Shown one piece after another: positions 1 to 10,696 of a stretch of DNA of 64,000 nt; within the stretch, counting starts at the first letter, position 1; the number at the start of each line of letters is the position of its first letter. A program made the position numbers and the translations under genes. The stretch comes from Pseudomonas putida (lineage in GTDB: Bacteria; Pseudomonadota; Gammaproteobacteria; Pseudomonadales; Pseudomonadaceae), in contig NZ_BSKJ01000001.1 in assembly GCF_030159595.1 (NCBI RefSeq), forward strand, positions 1 through 64,000. Reading direction: 5' to 3'. The notes under the pieces are model-generated. The model was not told the DNA's origin. It saw only the letters and a list, made by a program, of their open reading frames with translations, and ran no database searches.

Positions 1-58
1 TGTAAGCGCTGTGAGGCGTTGAGCTAACCAATACTAATTGCCCGTGAGGCTTGACCAT
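1..58 (+). rRNA. 23S rRNA, 3' end only
   Basis: The first 58 bases match the conserved 3' end of bacterial 23S rRNA (GTTGAGCTAACC, then CCGTGAGGCTTGACC). The rest lies upstream of the window. The end was set by alignment from memory to the E. coli 23S terminus. Bases 59-189 are the 23S-5S spacer. Confidence 0.95.
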
Positions 59-189
59 ATAACACCCAAGCAATTTGCGCCTAAGCCGAATTGTGGTGGT
101 GAAGACGAAAGACCCGAAAATTCGTAAGACCACAAATTCACATATCCGGATTCGCTGGGCTGTCCATCTGGACATTCTGGCTACAGAAT

Positions 190-309
190 TTCTTGACGAC
201 CATAGAGCATTGGAACCACCTGATCCCATCCCGAACTCAGCAGTGAAACGATGCATCGCCGATGGTAGTGTGGGGTTTCCCCATGTGAGAGTAGGTCATC
301 GTCAAGATT
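190..309 (+). rRNA. 5S ribosomal RNA
   Basis: A 120-nt segment aligns along its length with E. coli 5S rRNA, including CCGAACTCAG, GTGAAACG and GCGAGAGTAGG-like blocks. Its ends pair with each other (TTCTTGACGA with TCGTCAAGATT). It lies 131 nt after the 23S end, as expected in an rrn operon. Confidence 0.97.
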
Positions 310-317
310 CATTTCGC

Positions 318-351
318 AAAACCCCTATCTGCGCATGCAGGTAGGGGTTTT
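318..351 (+). terminator. rho-independent terminator of the rrn operon
   Basis: A long near-perfect stem (AAAACCCCTA / TAGGGGTTTT with inner CTGC/GCAG) follows the 5S gene and ends in a T-rich run. Confidence 0.9.
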
Positions 352-463
352 GTCTTTGTGGGTCGGAAAATTTTGGGCCTTCATGATCCCTGTCTGCATG
401 TCGCCTCCCACAATTCGAGCCAGAACACTAGAATAGGCCGACGCACCTATCCAGAAGCGCTAT

Positions 464-1123
464 ATGCCCAACTCTGTCGAACCCGAAACCCTTGCCCAGT
501 TACCACTGGATGAGCTTGTCGCCTGCCACGAATGCGACCTGCTGCTGCGCAAGCCTGTGCTCCAGCATGATGAAAAAGCCCAATGCCCGCGCTGCGGCTA
601 TGAGCTCTACGCTCATCGGCACAATGTCGTCAATCGTAGCCTGGCCTTGGTACTGACCGCCCTGTTGCTGTTCGTCCCGGCAAATTTCCTGCCGATCATG
701 CAGTTGCACCTGCTTGGCCAGACTTCAGACGATACCGTCTGGAGTGGTGTGCTGGGCCTGTACAACTCGGGAATGCGCGGTGTAGCCGTGGTGGTATTGC
801 TCTGCAGCATGGCCATTCCGCTGGCGAAATTGCTTTGCCAGCTGACCGTGCTGTTGAGCATTCGCCTGAACGTCGGGCGGGACTACGGGCTGGTCTTCTA
901 TCGCATCTATCACCACCTGCGTGACTGGGGCATGCTCGAGGTCTATTTCATGGGGGTGCTGGTGGCCATCGTCAAGCTGGTGGACCTGGCCGAACTGACG
1001 GTGGGCCTGGGGCTGTTCTGCTTCATCAGCCTGTTATTGATCCAGGTGTGGCTCGAGGTGGTGATGTCACCTCACCAGATCTGGAGTGCGCTTTCAGGGG
1101 AGGACCTGCATGCGGGCGATTGA
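464..1123 (+). CDS. PqiA-type membrane protein, first half-size paralogue (LetA/PqiA N-terminal-like)
   Basis: This 219-residue protein carries an N-terminal zinc-ribbon-like pair of cysteine motifs (CHEC near residue 21 and CPRCG near 42), followed by about four hydrophobic segments with the PqiA-family sequence FVPANFLPIM. PqiA/LetA proteins are inner-membrane partners of MCE proteins in lipid transport between membranes. In E. coli PqiA and LetA (YebS) are about 420 residues with two tandem PqiA domains; here each domain is a separate gene. The next gene overlaps it by 14 bases and an MCE protein follows, so the three probably work together. Confidence 0.88.
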   Translation: MPNSVEPETLAQLPLDELVACHECDLLLRKPVLQHDEKAQCPRCGYELYAHRHNVVNRSLALVLTALLLFVPANFLPIMQLHLLGQTSDDTVWSGVLGLYNSGMRGVAVVVLLCSMAIPLAKLLCQLTVLLSIRLNVGRDYGLVFYRIYHHLRDWGMLEVYFMGVLVAIVKLVDLAELTVGLGLFCFISLLLIQVWLEVVMSPHQIWSALSGEDLHAGD

Positions 1124-1733
1124 TGCGGGCATTCTTGTCTGCAATGAATGTCACGAGCTGAACAGGCAGGAGCCAGACAGTACTTCGCAAACCTGCACAC
1201 GTTGTGGTGCCATCGTGCATGCGCGCCGGCCGAACAGCATCGTGCGTACCTGGGCGCTGCTGATTGCTGCATCGATCCTGTACATCCCGGCCAACATGCT
1301 GCCGATCATGACCGTGAGCACTCTCGGTCAGGGTAGCCCTGACACGATCATGTCCGGCGTCATCACCCTGCTCAAGCACGGTATGGTGCCAATTGCGGCT
1401 GTGGTGTTCATCGCCAGTATCCTGGTGCCCACGTTCAAGCTGGTGGGTATTGGCTTGCTGTTGTACTCCGTACAGCGCCGGCAGCCCCTTTCAGCCCGGC
1501 AACGGATATTGATGTACCGCTTCATCGAATTCATTGGGCGCTGGTCCATGCTGGATATCTTCGTCATTGCCATTCTGGTGGCGGTGGTGAATTTCGGCCG
1601 AATAGCCAGTGTCGAAGCCAACCTGGGCGCTGTCGCCTTCGCAACTGTGGTGATCCTGACAATGCTTGCCGCTTTAACTTTCGATCCCCGACTGATTTGG
1701 GATAACACGGAGTCGGATGACGACCATGAGTGA
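1110..1733 (+). CDS. PqiA-type membrane protein, second half-size paralogue
   Basis: A second PqiA-domain protein of about 207 residues. It starts with a CxxC...CxxC cluster (CNECH near residue 11, CTRCG near 30) and has about four membrane segments with YIPANMLPIMTV. I chose the ATG at 1110 because a strong AGGGGAGG ribosome site sits 6-7 bases before it; a GTG at 1086 would add eight residues. It overlaps the preceding paralogue by 14 bases and the following MCE gene by a few bases, indicating translational coupling. It corresponds to the second half of LetA/PqiA. Confidence 0.88.
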   Translation: MRAIDAGILVCNECHELNRQEPDSTSQTCTRCGAIVHARRPNSIVRTWALLIAASILYIPANMLPIMTVSTLGQGSPDTIMSGVITLLKHGMVPIAAVVFIASILVPTFKLVGIGLLLYSVQRRQPLSARQRILMYRFIEFIGRWSMLDIFVIAILVAVVNFGRIASVEANLGAVAFATVVILTMLAALTFDPRLIWDNTESDDDHE

Positions 1734-4026
1734 CCTGCCAACGGCTAAAACCCGCCCAGCCTCGAACTGGTCGGCCATCTGGATCCTGCCTTTGATCGCC
1801 TTGATGATCGGTGGCTGGCTCGCGTGGCAAGCCTATCGTGATGCCGGCGTGCACATTGAAGTCCGTTTCGAGTCAGGTGAGGGCATCGTCGCCAACAAGA
1901 CTGAGGTGATTTACAAAGGCATGCCGGTTGGCAAGGTGGTAAGCCTGGTGCTCGACGCCAAGGGCGACAACCAGGGGGTGATCGCTACCATCGAGATGAA
2001 CAAGGCCGCCGAACCTCACCTCACCAAAGGCACGCGCTTCTGGCTGGTGAAGCCGAGTGTCAGCCTGGCGGGTATTTCCGGCCTTGAAACACTGGTATCG
2101 GGTAACTACATTGCCGTCAGCCCAGGGGAGGGGGAGCGCACCAAGCGCTTTACCGCATTGAAGGTGGCACCTCCGCTCTCGGATACGGAGCCGGGCCTGC
2201 ATTTGACCCTCAAGGCTGACAGGCTGGGCTCGCTCAACCGTGACAGCCCGGTGTTCTACAAGCAGATCCAGGTTGGCCGGGTAAAAAGCTACCGCCTTTC
2301 CGAAGACCAGAGCACTGTCGAGGTCAAAGTCTTTATCGAGCCGGCCTACGCCAGCCTGGTGCGCAAGCACACGCGTTTCTGGAACGCCAGCGGCGTCAGT
2401 ATCGATGCTTCGCTCTCGGGTGTGAAGGTGCGCAGTGAGTCGCTGTCGAGCATCGTGGCCGGTGGTATTGCCTTTGCCACGCCGGAATACCGCAAGGACA
2501 GCCCGCCCACCGACCCGAGTCTGCCGTTCCGCCTGTATGAAGACTTCGATGCAGCCCAGGCCGGTATCCGGGTCAAAGTGAAGCTGAGCGATTATGAAGG
2601 CCTGCAGGCGGGCCGCACGCCGGTGATGTACAAGGGCATCCAGGTGGGTTCGCTGAAAGCCCTGAAGATGGAAGACAACCTGGCTAGCGCATCGGCTGAG
2701 TTGACGCTGGACCCGCTGACTGAAGACTATCTGGTCGAGGGTACGCAGTTCTGGGTGGTAAAACCGTCGATTTCCCTGGCTGGCATCACCGGCCTGGAAG
2801 CGCTGGTCAAAGGTAACTACATTGCTATTCGTCCCGGGGAGAAGGGCGCACGGCCAGAGCGTGAGTTCGAGGCTCGTGCCAAGGCCCCGCCGCTCGACCT
2901 CAAGGCGCCCGGCCTGCACATGGTGTTGTTCGCTGACACCCTCGGCTCACTGGAAATCGGCAGCCCGGTAATGTACCGCCAGGTGAAGGTGGGTAGCGTA
3001 CAGAGCTACCAGTTTGCCCGTAACAGCAACCGCATCCTCATCGGTGTGCATATCGAGAAGGAATACGAGAAGCTGGTCAACGGTTCGTCGCGCTTCTGGA
3101 ACGTCAGTGGTATCACCCTGACGGGCGGCCTGTCGGGCATCAAGATCAAGAGTGAGTCACTGCAAACGCTGATGGCCGGCGGTATCGCGTTCGACACGCC
3201 ACGGCCTGATGTGGCGCTTAAACGCCACATCCCGCGCTTCCGCCTGCATGATAGCCAGGAAGCGGTAAACCGCGCGGGTACGTTGATCACCATTCGCGTA
3301 GACCGTGCCGATGGACTGAAGCCGGGCACGGCGATCCGCTTCCGTGGCCTGGATGTGGGCAGTATCGAAAGCGTCGACCTCACCGATGACCTGCAGGCGG
3401 TGCTTCTGCGCGCCCGCATTACTGAGTCGACGGACCGTATCGCCCGCGTCGGGACGCAGTTCTGGGTGGTCAAGCCAGCTTTGGGTTTGGTGCGCACCGA
3501 AAACCTCGATACCCTCGTGGGTGGGCAGTACCTGGAAGTGCAGCCGGCGGCCAAGGATCGTGGTCCGCAGCGCGATTTCATCGCCTTGGCTGATGCCCCA
3601 CAGGTGGCGGGGCCGGAGGTCGGCTTGCCATTGACGCTCAGTGCGCCACGGCGCGGTTCGATCAAGCCGGGTGTGCCGGTGACCTACCGTGAGGTTGCGG
3701 TGGGCAAGGTGACGGGCTTCGAGCTGGGCCAGAATGCCGACCGCGTGCTGATCCATATCCTTATCGAGCCACGCTATGCGGCTTTGGTGCGCAGTGGTAG
3801 CCGCTTCTGGAACAGCAGTGGCTTCGGTTTCGACTGGGGGCTGTTCAAGGGGGCTACGGTGCGTACCGAGTCAGTGGAGACCCTGATCGACGGTGGTATC
3901 GCGTTCGCTACACCAGATGGCGAGCAAATGGGTAACCCGGCCCGGCCACAGCAGACCTTCGCCTTGTTCGACAAGGCCGAGGATGAATGGCTGCAGTGGG
4001 CACCGAAGATTCAGATCGCCAAGTAG
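1726..4026 (+). CDS. PqiB/LetB-like MCE protein with six MCE repeats
   Basis: A 766-residue protein with one N-terminal membrane helix (residues about 15-33) and six MCE repeats beginning near residues 45, 159, 283, 399, 520 and 635. Each has a VxYxxxxVGxV-type core. MCE proteins form hexameric rings or tubes that carry lipids across the periplasm. E. coli PqiB has three MCE domains and LetB seven, so this is an intermediate, longer than PqiB. An alternative ATG at 1717 adds three residues; either start overlaps the preceding gene. It probably forms a complex with the two PqiA-type proteins just upstream. No PqiC-like lipoprotein gene follows. Confidence 0.9.
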   Translation: MSDLPTAKTRPASNWSAIWILPLIALMIGGWLAWQAYRDAGVHIEVRFESGEGIVANKTEVIYKGMPVGKVVSLVLDAKGDNQGVIATIEMNKAAEPHLTKGTRFWLVKPSVSLAGISGLETLVSGNYIAVSPGEGERTKRFTALKVAPPLSDTEPGLHLTLKADRLGSLNRDSPVFYKQIQVGRVKSYRLSEDQSTVEVKVFIEPAYASLVRKHTRFWNASGVSIDASLSGVKVRSESLSSIVAGGIAFATPEYRKDSPPTDPSLPFRLYEDFDAAQAGIRVKVKLSDYEGLQAGRTPVMYKGIQVGSLKALKMEDNLASASAELTLDPLTEDYLVEGTQFWVVKPSISLAGITGLEALVKGNYIAIRPGEKGARPEREFEARAKAPPLDLKAPGLHMVLFADTLGSLEIGSPVMYRQVKVGSVQSYQFARNSNRILIGVHIEKEYEKLVNGSSRFWNVSGITLTGGLSGIKIKSESLQTLMAGGIAFDTPRPDVALKRHIPRFRLHDSQEAVNRAGTLITIRVDRADGLKPGTAIRFRGLDVGSIESVDLTDDLQAVLLRARITESTDRIARVGTQFWVVKPALGLVRTENLDTLVGGQYLEVQPAAKDRGPQRDFIALADAPQVAGPEVGLPLTLSAPRRGSIKPGVPVTYREVAVGKVTGFELGQNADRVLIHILIEPRYAALVRSGSRFWNSSGFGFDWGLFKGATVRTESVETLIDGGIAFATPDGEQMGNPARPQQTFALFDKAEDEWLQWAPKIQIAK

Positions 4027-4035
4027 ATTGCAAAG

Positions 4036-4135
4036 GGGCCGCTTTGCGGCCCATCGCCGGCAAGCCAACTCCCACAGGAGTACCGCCAGATTCAAGGCTT
4101 GCACAGTCCCTGTGGGAGCTGGCTTGCCGGCGATG
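4036..4135. repeat. REP element pair downstream of the MCE gene
   Basis: A GC-rich hairpin at 4036-4052 (GGGCCGC TTT GCGGCCC) is followed by an inverted pair at 4052-4078 and 4109-4135 of the P. putida-type REP motif, with CATCGCCGGCAAGCC in one arm and GGCTTGCCGGCGATG in the other. Such pairs sit between genes and can act as transcription barriers. Related half-units appear after ispH (about 12105) and after pgeF (about 18812). Confidence 0.8.
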
Positions 4136-4182
4136 AGGTCAGATCAGCTTACTTGGGCAGGTCCATCAAATCGCAGGCAACA

Positions 4183-4208
4183 AAAAGCCGACCCTAGGGT
4201 CGGCTTTT
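4183..4208 (-). terminator. terminator of rpsT
   Basis: A perfect inverted repeat, AAAAGCCGACC with GGTCGGCTTTT, lies just past the rpsT stop codon. It has T/A runs on both sides, so it may work in both directions. Confidence 0.85.
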
Positions 4209-4223
4209 CGACTAGCACGTCGC

Positions 4224-4502
4224 TTAGGCAGCTGCAGCTTCTTTCAGCGCCTTGATGTGGCCATTCAGACGGCCTTTGTGACGAGCAGCCTTGTTCTTGT
4301 GGATGATACCCTTGTCGGCCATACGGTCGATTACAGGTACAGCCAGAACGTAAGCGGCTTGCGCTTTTTCGGCGTCTTTTGCGTCGATGGCTTTAACTAC
4401 ATTCTTGATGTAGGTGCGGACCATGGAACGCAGGCTGGCGTTGTGGCTGCGACGCTTCTCAGCCTGTTTTGCACGTTTCTTGGCGGAAGGTGTGTTGGCC
4501 AC
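4224..4502 (-). CDS. rpsT: 30S ribosomal protein S20
   Basis: The 92-residue lysine/arginine/alanine-rich protein starts [13 protein letters not shown] and is typical of S20, which binds 16S rRNA in small-subunit assembly. The start codon is GTG, with a GAGGAG ribosome site seven bases upstream. In E. coli rpsT starts with UUG and the weak start is linked to autoregulation of translation; the non-AUG start here may have the same role (inference). It is divergent from murJ and followed by its own terminator. Confidence 0.97.
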   Translation of the reverse strand: MANTPSAKKRAKQAEKRRSHNASLRSMVRTYIKNVVKAIDAKDAEKAQAAYVLAVPVIDRMADKGIIHKNKAARHKGRLNGHIKALKEAAAA

Positions 4503-4752
4503 CGTCGAGCTCCTCGAAAGACTTTAGGTAAATAGCAAACAAAATAGGCCGCGAATCATGCCGATCAGTAGACCGGTTGTCAAGGCCACCTGCAAGGTTC
4601 CGCCGAGCGGTGCGCCAACAAGCGGGAAAGATTCCTTTCTGCTGCGCGACCTGTACACTCGGGAATTTTTGGCTCCCCTGCGAAGGCGCGGGAGTATCGC
4701 ACATTCGGACGCTGTCTGGCAGCGTCCTCTGCCCTTGGCGTGAATCTTTTCG

Positions 4753-6291
4753 ATGAACCTGCTCAAATCCCTGGCTGCAGTAAGCTCGATCACCATGATT
4801 TCGCGGGTGCTGGGCTTTGTTCGTGACACCATCCTGGCCCGCATCTTTGGTGCCGGCGTTGCCACGGACGCCTTTTTTATCGCGTTCAAACTGCCCAACC
4901 TGTTGCGACGCATCTTTGCCGAAGGTGCGTTCTCCCAAGCGTTCGTGCCGATTCTGGCCGAATACAAGACCCAGCAGGGCGAGGAAGCGACGCGCACCTT
5001 CATCGCTTATGTCAGTGGTCTGCTGACCCTGGTCCTGGCCCTGGTGACTGCCATTGGCATCCTGGCGGCGCCCTGGGTGGTGTGGGCGACGGCCCCCGGT
5101 TTTGTCGACAACGTTGAAAAGTACGAACTGACCACCGCCCTGTTGCGGGTGACCTTTCCTTATATATTGCTGATCTCGCTGTCTTCCCTGGCTGGGGCGA
5201 TCCTCAATACCTGGAACCGCTTTTCAGTGCCGGCCTTCACGCCGACCCTACTGAACGTGGCGATGATCGCCTTCGCCGTCCTGCTGACGCCGTACTTCAA
5301 CCCGCCGATCATGGCCCTGGCCTGGGGGGTGTTGGCGGGTGGCCTGGCGCAGTTGCTGTACCAGCTACCCGCGCTGAAGAAGATCGGCATGCTCGTGCTG
5401 CCGCGCCTGAGCCTCAAGGATGCGGGGGTGTGGCGAGTACTGAAGCAGATGGTGCCGGCGATCCTTGGGGTGTCGGTGAGCCAGATCTCGCTGATCATCA
5501 ACACCATCTTCGCTTCCTTCCTGGTAGCGGGCTCGGTGTCGTGGATGTATTACGCCGATCGTCTCATGGAGCTCCCTTCAGGCGTGCTGGGCGTGGCGCT
5601 GGGCACCATCCTGTTGCCGACCCTGGCCAAGACCTACGCCAACAAGGACCGCGAGGAGTACTCGCGGATCCTCGACTGGGGCCTGCGCCTTTGCTTCCTG
5701 CTGGTGCTGCCCTGCACCTTGGCATTGGCTATTCTTGCCGAGCCGCTGACCGTTGCGCTCTTTCAATATGGCAAGTTCAGTGCGTTTGATGCGGCCATGA
5801 CCCAGCGGGCACTGATGGCGTATGCCGTAGGCTTGCTGGCGATCATTCTGGTCAAGGTGCTGGCACCTGGCTTCTATGCGCAGCAGAATATCCGCACGCC
5901 CGTGAAGATCGCGATTTTCACCCTGGTCTGTACCCAGTTGTTCAACCTCGCCTTGGTCGGTCCGCTTGCGCATGCCGGCCTGGCATTGGCGATCAGCCTT
6001 GGTGCCTGCCTGAATGCCGGCTTGCTGTTCTGGAAGCTGCGCAGTCAGCAGTTGTTCGAGCCGCAGCCAGGCTGGGCAGTGTTCCTGCTCAAGCTTGTTT
6101 TGGCCGTGGCGCTGATGTCGGCAGTACTGTTGGCGGGCATGCACTATATGCCGGCCTGGGAGCAGGGCATCATGCTGGAGCGCTTCCTGCGGCTTGGGGC
6201 GCTGATCCTGGCGGGTGTCGTGACGTATTTCGGTTGCCTGTACCTGTGCGGCTTCCGGCCCCGGCATTTCGCCCGCAAGGCCCTGCACTAA
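4753..6291 (+). CDS. murJ: lipid II flippase MurJ (MviN)
   Basis: A 512-residue polytopic membrane protein beginning [20 protein letters not shown]. It has about 14 hydrophobic segments and the MurJ-family motif [12 protein letters not shown] near the N terminus, plus [20 protein letters not shown]. MurJ flips the peptidoglycan precursor lipid II across the inner membrane. It stands divergent from rpsT and 118 bases before ribF, the usual Pseudomonas order. The 250-base rpsT-murJ gap must hold both promoters; I could not assign them. Confidence 0.96.
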   Translation: MNLLKSLAAVSSITMISRVLGFVRDTILARIFGAGVATDAFFIAFKLPNLLRRIFAEGAFSQAFVPILAEYKTQQGEEATRTFIAYVSGLLTLVLALVTAIGILAAPWVVWATAPGFVDNVEKYELTTALLRVTFPYILLISLSSLAGAILNTWNRFSVPAFTPTLLNVAMIAFAVLLTPYFNPPIMALAWGVLAGGLAQLLYQLPALKKIGMLVLPRLSLKDAGVWRVLKQMVPAILGVSVSQISLIINTIFASFLVAGSVSWMYYADRLMELPSGVLGVALGTILLPTLAKTYANKDREEYSRILDWGLRLCFLLVLPCTLALAILAEPLTVALFQYGKFSAFDAAMTQRALMAYAVGLLAIILVKVLAPGFYAQQNIRTPVKIAIFTLVCTQLFNLALVGPLAHAGLALAISLGACLNAGLLFWKLRSQQLFEPQPGWAVFLLKLVLAVALMSAVLLAGMHYMPAWEQGIMLERFLRLGALILAGVVTYFGCLYLCGFRPRHFARKALH

Positions 6292-6351
6292 GGCTTCGGG
6301 CGGGTCAGACGTCGGTTTTTCGCATTCCACGCCGCCCTTGGGCGCTGCTGC

Positions 6352-6381
6352 CTGTCACCAGCGCCCGGGTGTGGTTATAAT
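6352..6381 (+). promoter_or_regulatory. possible promoter of the ribF operon
   Basis: A perfect TATAAT at 6376-6381 lies about 30 bases before the ribF start. The matching -35 (TGTCAC at 6352, 18-base spacer) is poor. It would serve the closely packed ribF-ileS-lspA-fkpB-ispH run. Confidence 0.4.
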
Positions 6382-6409
6382 CGGCCACTTTATGAGCAAG
6401 AAGCGCGTT

Positions 6410-7360
6410 ATGCAGCTGGTTCGAGGTCTTCACAACCTGCGCCCCGAGCACCGGGGCTGTGTCGCCACCATTGGCAACTTCGACGGGGTTCACCGCGGCC
6501 ACCAGGCAATCCTGGCGCGCCTGCGCGAGCGCGGCCAGGCCTTGGGCCTGCCGACCTGCGTGGTGATCTTCGAACCGCAACCACGCGAGTACTTCGCCCC
6601 CGATACCGCACCGGCGCGCCTGGCCCGCCTGCGCGACAAGGTCGAGTTGCTGGCCGCCGAAGGCATCGACCGGGTACTGTGCCTGGCATTCAACCAGCGG
6701 CTGAGCAAGCTCAGCGCCGATGCCTTCGTCAAGGCCATCCTGGTTGACGGCTTGGGCGTGCGCCACCTCGAAGTGGGCGACGACTTCCGCTTCGGCTGCG
6801 ACCGGGCCGGCGACTTCGCCTTCCTGGTCGAGGCCGGCAAGCAGTACGGCTTCACCGTCGAGGCCGCCAACACGGTGATCCAGGACGGCCTGCGCGTCAG
6901 CAGCACCGAAGTGCGCAAGGCCCTGTCCGAAGGTAACTTCGAGCTGGCCGAGCACCTGCTGGGCCGCCCGTACAGCATCACCGGCCGTGTGCTGCATGGC
7001 CAGAAGCTGGCCCGCCAGCTCGGCACACCTACCGCCAACATCCAGCTCAAGCGCCGCCGCGTACCGCTGTCCGGGGTCTACCTGGCCAGCATCGAGATCG
7101 ACGGCAAGGCCTGGCCGGGTGTCGGCAATATCGGCGTGCGTCCCACCGTTGCCGGTGATGGGCGCCCGCACCTGGAGATTCATCTTCTGGATTTTGCCGG
7201 CGACCTGTATGGCCGGCGTCTGACGGTGGAGTTCCACCACAAGCTGCGTGAAGAGCAGCGATTCGCCTCCCTGGAGGCGCTGAAGTCGGCGATCGATGCG
7301 GATATCGCCGCCGCACGTGCACATTGGCACGCTCAACCGCTAACGAAGAGCCTGAAATGA
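6410..7360 (+). CDS. ribF: bifunctional riboflavin kinase / FAD synthetase
   Basis: A 316-residue protein with an N-terminal nucleotidyl-transferase domain ([14 protein letters not shown] near residue 20, with the HxGH-type motif) and a C-terminal flavokinase domain from about residue 185 ([10 protein letters not shown]). It makes FMN and then FAD from riboflavin. The start [10 protein letters not shown] was chosen because family members begin at this point; in-frame ATGs at 6338 and 6392 would add a non-conserved tail. Its stop overlaps the ileS start as ATGA, so the two are translationally coupled. Confidence 0.96.
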   Translation: MQLVRGLHNLRPEHRGCVATIGNFDGVHRGHQAILARLRERGQALGLPTCVVIFEPQPREYFAPDTAPARLARLRDKVELLAAEGIDRVLCLAFNQRLSKLSADAFVKAILVDGLGVRHLEVGDDFRFGCDRAGDFAFLVEAGKQYGFTVEAANTVIQDGLRVSSTEVRKALSEGNFELAEHLLGRPYSITGRVLHGQKLARQLGTPTANIQLKRRRVPLSGVYLASIEIDGKAWPGVGNIGVRPTVAGDGRPHLEIHLLDFAGDLYGRRLTVEFHHKLREEQRFASLEALKSAIDADIAAARAHWHAQPLTKSLK

Positions 7361-10188
7361 CCGACTACAAAGCCACGCTTAACCTTCCGGACACCGCCTT
7401 CCCCATGAAGGCCGGCCTGCCTCAGCGCGAACCGCAGATCCTGCAGCGCTGGGACAGCATTGGCCTGTACCAGAAGCTGCGCGAAATTGGCAAGGATCGT
7501 CCCAAGTTCGTCCTGCACGACGGCCCGCCCTATGCCAACGGCAAGATTCACATCGGTCATGCGCTGAACAAGATCCTCAAGGACATGATCGTCCGTTCCA
7601 AGACCCTGGCCGGCTTCGACGCGCCGTATGTCCCGGGCTGGGACTGCCATGGCCTGCCGATCGAGCACAAGGTCGAGGTCACCCACGGCAAGCACCTGTC
7701 TGCCGACCGCACCCGCGAGCTGTGCCGCGAGTATGCCGCCGAGCAGATCGAAGGGCAGAAGACCGAGTTCATCCGCTTGGGCGTGCTGGGTGACTGGGAC
7801 AACCCGTACAAGACCATGAACTTCGCCAACGAGGCCGGCGAAATCCGTGCCTTGGCCGAAATGGTCAAGCAAGGCTTCGTGTTCAAGGGCCTCAAGCCTG
7901 TGAACTGGTGCTTCGATTGCGGTTCGGCTTTGGCTGAAGCGGAAGTCGAGTACGCCGACAAGAAATCCCAGACCATCGACGTGGCCTTCCCGGTCGCCGA
8001 TGAGGCCAAGCTGGCCACTGCTTTTGGCCTGGCCTCGCTGGCCAAGCCTGCCGCCATCGTAATCTGGACCACCACCCCGTGGACCATCCCGGCCAACCAG
8101 GCGCTGAACATCCACCCGGAGTTCAAGTACGCCCTGGTCGATACTGGCGAGCGCCTGCTGGTGCTGGCTGAAGAGCTGGTCGAGTCGTGCCTCAAACGCT
8201 ACAACCTGGAAGGCTCGGTCATCGCCACGGCCCAGGGTTCGGCCCTGGAGCTGGTCAACTTCCGTCACCCATTCTACGACCGCCTGTCGCCAGTGTACCT
8301 GGCCGACTACGTCGAACTGGGCGCCGGTACCGGTGTGGTGCACTCCGCGCCTGCCTACGGTGAAGACGACTTTGTGACCTGCAAACGCTACGGCATGGTC
8401 AACGACGACATCCTCACCCCGGTGCAAAGCAACGGCGTGTACGTCGAGTCGCTGCCCTTCTTCGGCGGCCAGTTCATCTGGAAGGCCAACCCGGCCATCG
8501 TTGAGAAGTTGAGCGAAGTCGGCGCGCTGATGCACACCGAAACCATCAGCCACAGCTACATGCACTGCTGGCGCCACAAAACCCCGCTGATCTACCGCGC
8601 CACCGCGCAGTGGTTCGTGGGCATGGACAAGCAGCCTTCCACTGGCGAGCCGCTGCGTGAGCGCGCGCTGAAAGCCATCGAAGAGACCAAGTTCGTGCCG
8701 GCCTGGGGCCAGGCGCGCCTGCACTCGATGATCGCCAACCGCCCGGACTGGTGCATCTCGCGTCAGCGCAACTGGGGCGTGCCGATCCCGTTCTTCCTGC
8801 ACAAGCAGACTGGCGAGCTGCACCCGCGCACCGTCGAGTTGATGGAAGCGGTGGCCAAGCGCGTCGAACAGGAAGGCATCGAAGCCTGGTTCAAGCTGGA
8901 TGCCGCCGAGCTGCTGGGCGCTGAAGCCGACCAGTACGACAAGATCGCCGACACCCTCGACGTGTGGTTCGACTCGGGCACCACCCACTGGCATGTACTG
9001 CGTGGCTCGCACGATATCGGCCACGCCACCGGCCCACGCGCTGACCTGTACCTGGAAGGTTCCGACCAGCACCGCGGCTGGTTCCACTCTTCCTTGCTGA
9101 CCGGTTGCGCCATCGACAACCATGCGCCGTACCGCGAGCTGCTGACCCACGGCTTCACCGTGGACGAAAACGGCCGCAAGATGTCCAAGTCGCTGGGTAA
9201 CACCATCGAGCCGGAGAAGGTCAACAACACCCTGGGTGCCGACATCCTGCGCCTGTGGGTTTCCGCTACCGACTATTCGGGTGAAATGGCGGTTTCCGAG
9301 CAGATCCTGCAGCGTAGCGCCGACGCCTACCGCCGTATCCGCAATACCGCACGCTTCCTGCTGTCCAACCTGTCCGGCTTCGACCCGGCCCGCGACCTGC
9401 TGGCCCCGGAAGACATGCTGGCACTGGACCGCTGGGCCGTGGACCGTACCCTGCTGCTGCAACGCGAGCTGGAAGAGCACTACAGCGAGTACCGTTTCTG
9501 GAACGTCTACTCCAAAGTGCACAACTTCTGCGTGCAGGAGCTGGGCGGCTTCTACCTCGACATCATCAAGGACCGCCAGTACACCACCGGCGCCAACAGT
9601 GTCGCCCGCCGTTCCTGCCAGACCGCGCTGTACCACATCAGCGAAGCGCTGGTGCGCTGGATCGCGCCGATCCTGGCGTTCACCGCAGACGAAATCTGGC
9701 AGTACCTGCCGGGCGAGCGCAACGAGTCGGTGATGCTCAACGGCTGGTACCAGGGCTTGAGCGAGCTGCCGGAAGGCACCGAGCTGGACCGCGCCTACTG
9801 GGACCGCGTGATGGCGGTGAAGGCATCGGTCAACAAGGAGCTGGAAAACCAGCGTACCGCCAAGGTCATCGGCGGCAACCTGCAGGCCGAAGTCACCCTG
9901 TACGCCGACGAAGGCCTGAGCGCCGACCTGGGCAAGCTGGGCGACGAGCTGCGCTTCGTGCTGATCACCTCGGCTGCCAGCGTGGTGCCGTTCGTGCAGG
10001 CGCCGGCTGATGCCGTGGCCACCGAAGTCGAAGGCCTCAAACTGAAAGTGGTCAAGTCCGGCCACGCCAAGTGCGGCCGTTGCTGGCACTTCCGCGCCGA
10101 CGTCGGCAGCCACCCGGAGCACCCGGAAATCTGCAACCGTTGCGTCGACAACCTGACCGGCTCGGGCGAGGTGCGTCACTATGCCTAA
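7357..10188 (+). CDS. ileS: isoleucyl-tRNA synthetase
   Basis: A 943-residue class I synthetase. It has the HIGH signature (HIGH within [13 protein letters not shown], about residue 65), the KMSKS loop (RKMSKSLGN, about residue 608), the inserted CP1 editing domain with [12 protein letters not shown], and a C-terminal zinc cluster (CGRCWH...CNRC near 905-927). It charges tRNA-Ile and edits Val. It overlaps ribF by four bases and lspA by eight, a conserved ileS-lspA arrangement. Confidence 0.98.
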   Translation: MTDYKATLNLPDTAFPMKAGLPQREPQILQRWDSIGLYQKLREIGKDRPKFVLHDGPPYANGKIHIGHALNKILKDMIVRSKTLAGFDAPYVPGWDCHGLPIEHKVEVTHGKHLSADRTRELCREYAAEQIEGQKTEFIRLGVLGDWDNPYKTMNFANEAGEIRALAEMVKQGFVFKGLKPVNWCFDCGSALAEAEVEYADKKSQTIDVAFPVADEAKLATAFGLASLAKPAAIVIWTTTPWTIPANQALNIHPEFKYALVDTGERLLVLAEELVESCLKRYNLEGSVIATAQGSALELVNFRHPFYDRLSPVYLADYVELGAGTGVVHSAPAYGEDDFVTCKRYGMVNDDILTPVQSNGVYVESLPFFGGQFIWKANPAIVEKLSEVGALMHTETISHSYMHCWRHKTPLIYRATAQWFVGMDKQPSTGEPLRERALKAIEETKFVPAWGQARLHSMIANRPDWCISRQRNWGVPIPFFLHKQTGELHPRTVELMEAVAKRVEQEGIEAWFKLDAAELLGAEADQYDKIADTLDVWFDSGTTHWHVLRGSHDIGHATGPRADLYLEGSDQHRGWFHSSLLTGCAIDNHAPYRELLTHGFTVDENGRKMSKSLGNTIEPEKVNNTLGADILRLWVSATDYSGEMAVSEQILQRSADAYRRIRNTARFLLSNLSGFDPARDLLAPEDMLALDRWAVDRTLLLQRELEEHYSEYRFWNVYSKVHNFCVQELGGFYLDIIKDRQYTTGANSVARRSCQTALYHISEALVRWIAPILAFTADEIWQYLPGERNESVMLNGWYQGLSELPEGTELDRAYWDRVMAVKASVNKELENQRTAKVIGGNLQAEVTLYADEGLSADLGKLGDELRFVLITSAASVVPFVQAPADAVATEVEGLKLKVVKSGHAKCGRCWHFRADVGSHPEHPEICNRCVDNLTGSGEVRHYA

Positions 10189-10696
10189 CCCGGCAGTGGG
10201 GCGCTTCGGGCGCCTTGCATGGCTTTGGCTGAGCGTGCTGGTCCTGGTCGTCGACCAGGCCACCAAGCTGTATTTCAACAACGCCCTGACCATGTACCAG
10301 CAGATTGTCGTCATCCCTGACTACTTCAGCTGGACCTTGGCCTACAACACCGGCGCAGCCTTCAGCTTCCTGGCTGATGGTGCTGGCTGGCAGCGCTGGC
10401 TGTTTGCCCTGATCGCTGTGGTGGTCAGTGCCGTACTGGTGGTGTGGCTCAAGCGCCTGGGGCGCAACGAGACCTGGCTGGCCGTGGCGCTGGCGCTGGT
10501 GCTGGGTGGCGCCATTGGCAACCTGTACGATCGCATCGTGCTGGGCCATGTGGTCGACTTCATCCTGGTGCACTGGCAGAACCGCCATTACTTCCCGGCC
10601 TTCAACGTGGCCGACAGCGCCATCACCGTTGGTGCGGTGATGCTGGCGCTGGATATGTTCAAGAGCAAGAAGTCCGAGGATCCGGTCCATGACTGA
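10181..10696 (+). CDS. lspA: prolipoprotein signal peptidase (signal peptidase II)
   Basis: This 171-residue inner-membrane protein has four hydrophobic segments. The two catalytic aspartates are present in conserved contexts, [14 protein letters not shown] and [12 protein letters not shown], and VDQATK sits near the N terminus. It cleaves signal peptides from diacylglyceryl-modified prolipoproteins. It overlaps ileS and also fkpB by eight bases. Confidence 0.97.
   Translation: MPNPAVGRFGRLAWLWLSVLVLVVDQATKLYFNNALTMYQQIVVIPDYFSWTLAYNTGAAFSFLADGAGWQRWLFALIAVVVSAVLVVWLKRLGRNETWLAVALALVLGGAIGNLYDRIVLGHVVDFILVHWQNRHYFPAFNVADSAITVGAVMLALDMFKSKKSEDPVHD

Noticed and set aside
75..344. 89-residue frame across the rRNA spacer and 5S gene
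   Set aside because: It lies within rRNA sequence and has no protein features.
7333..10314. 993-residue open frame on the minus strand opposite ileS
   Set aside because: It mirrors a highly conserved synthetase gene in GC-rich DNA and has the low-complexity Val/Gln/Gly look of an antisense frame. Similar long shadows lie opposite clpB, ndh, gntP, the second receptor and the PLP enzyme gene.
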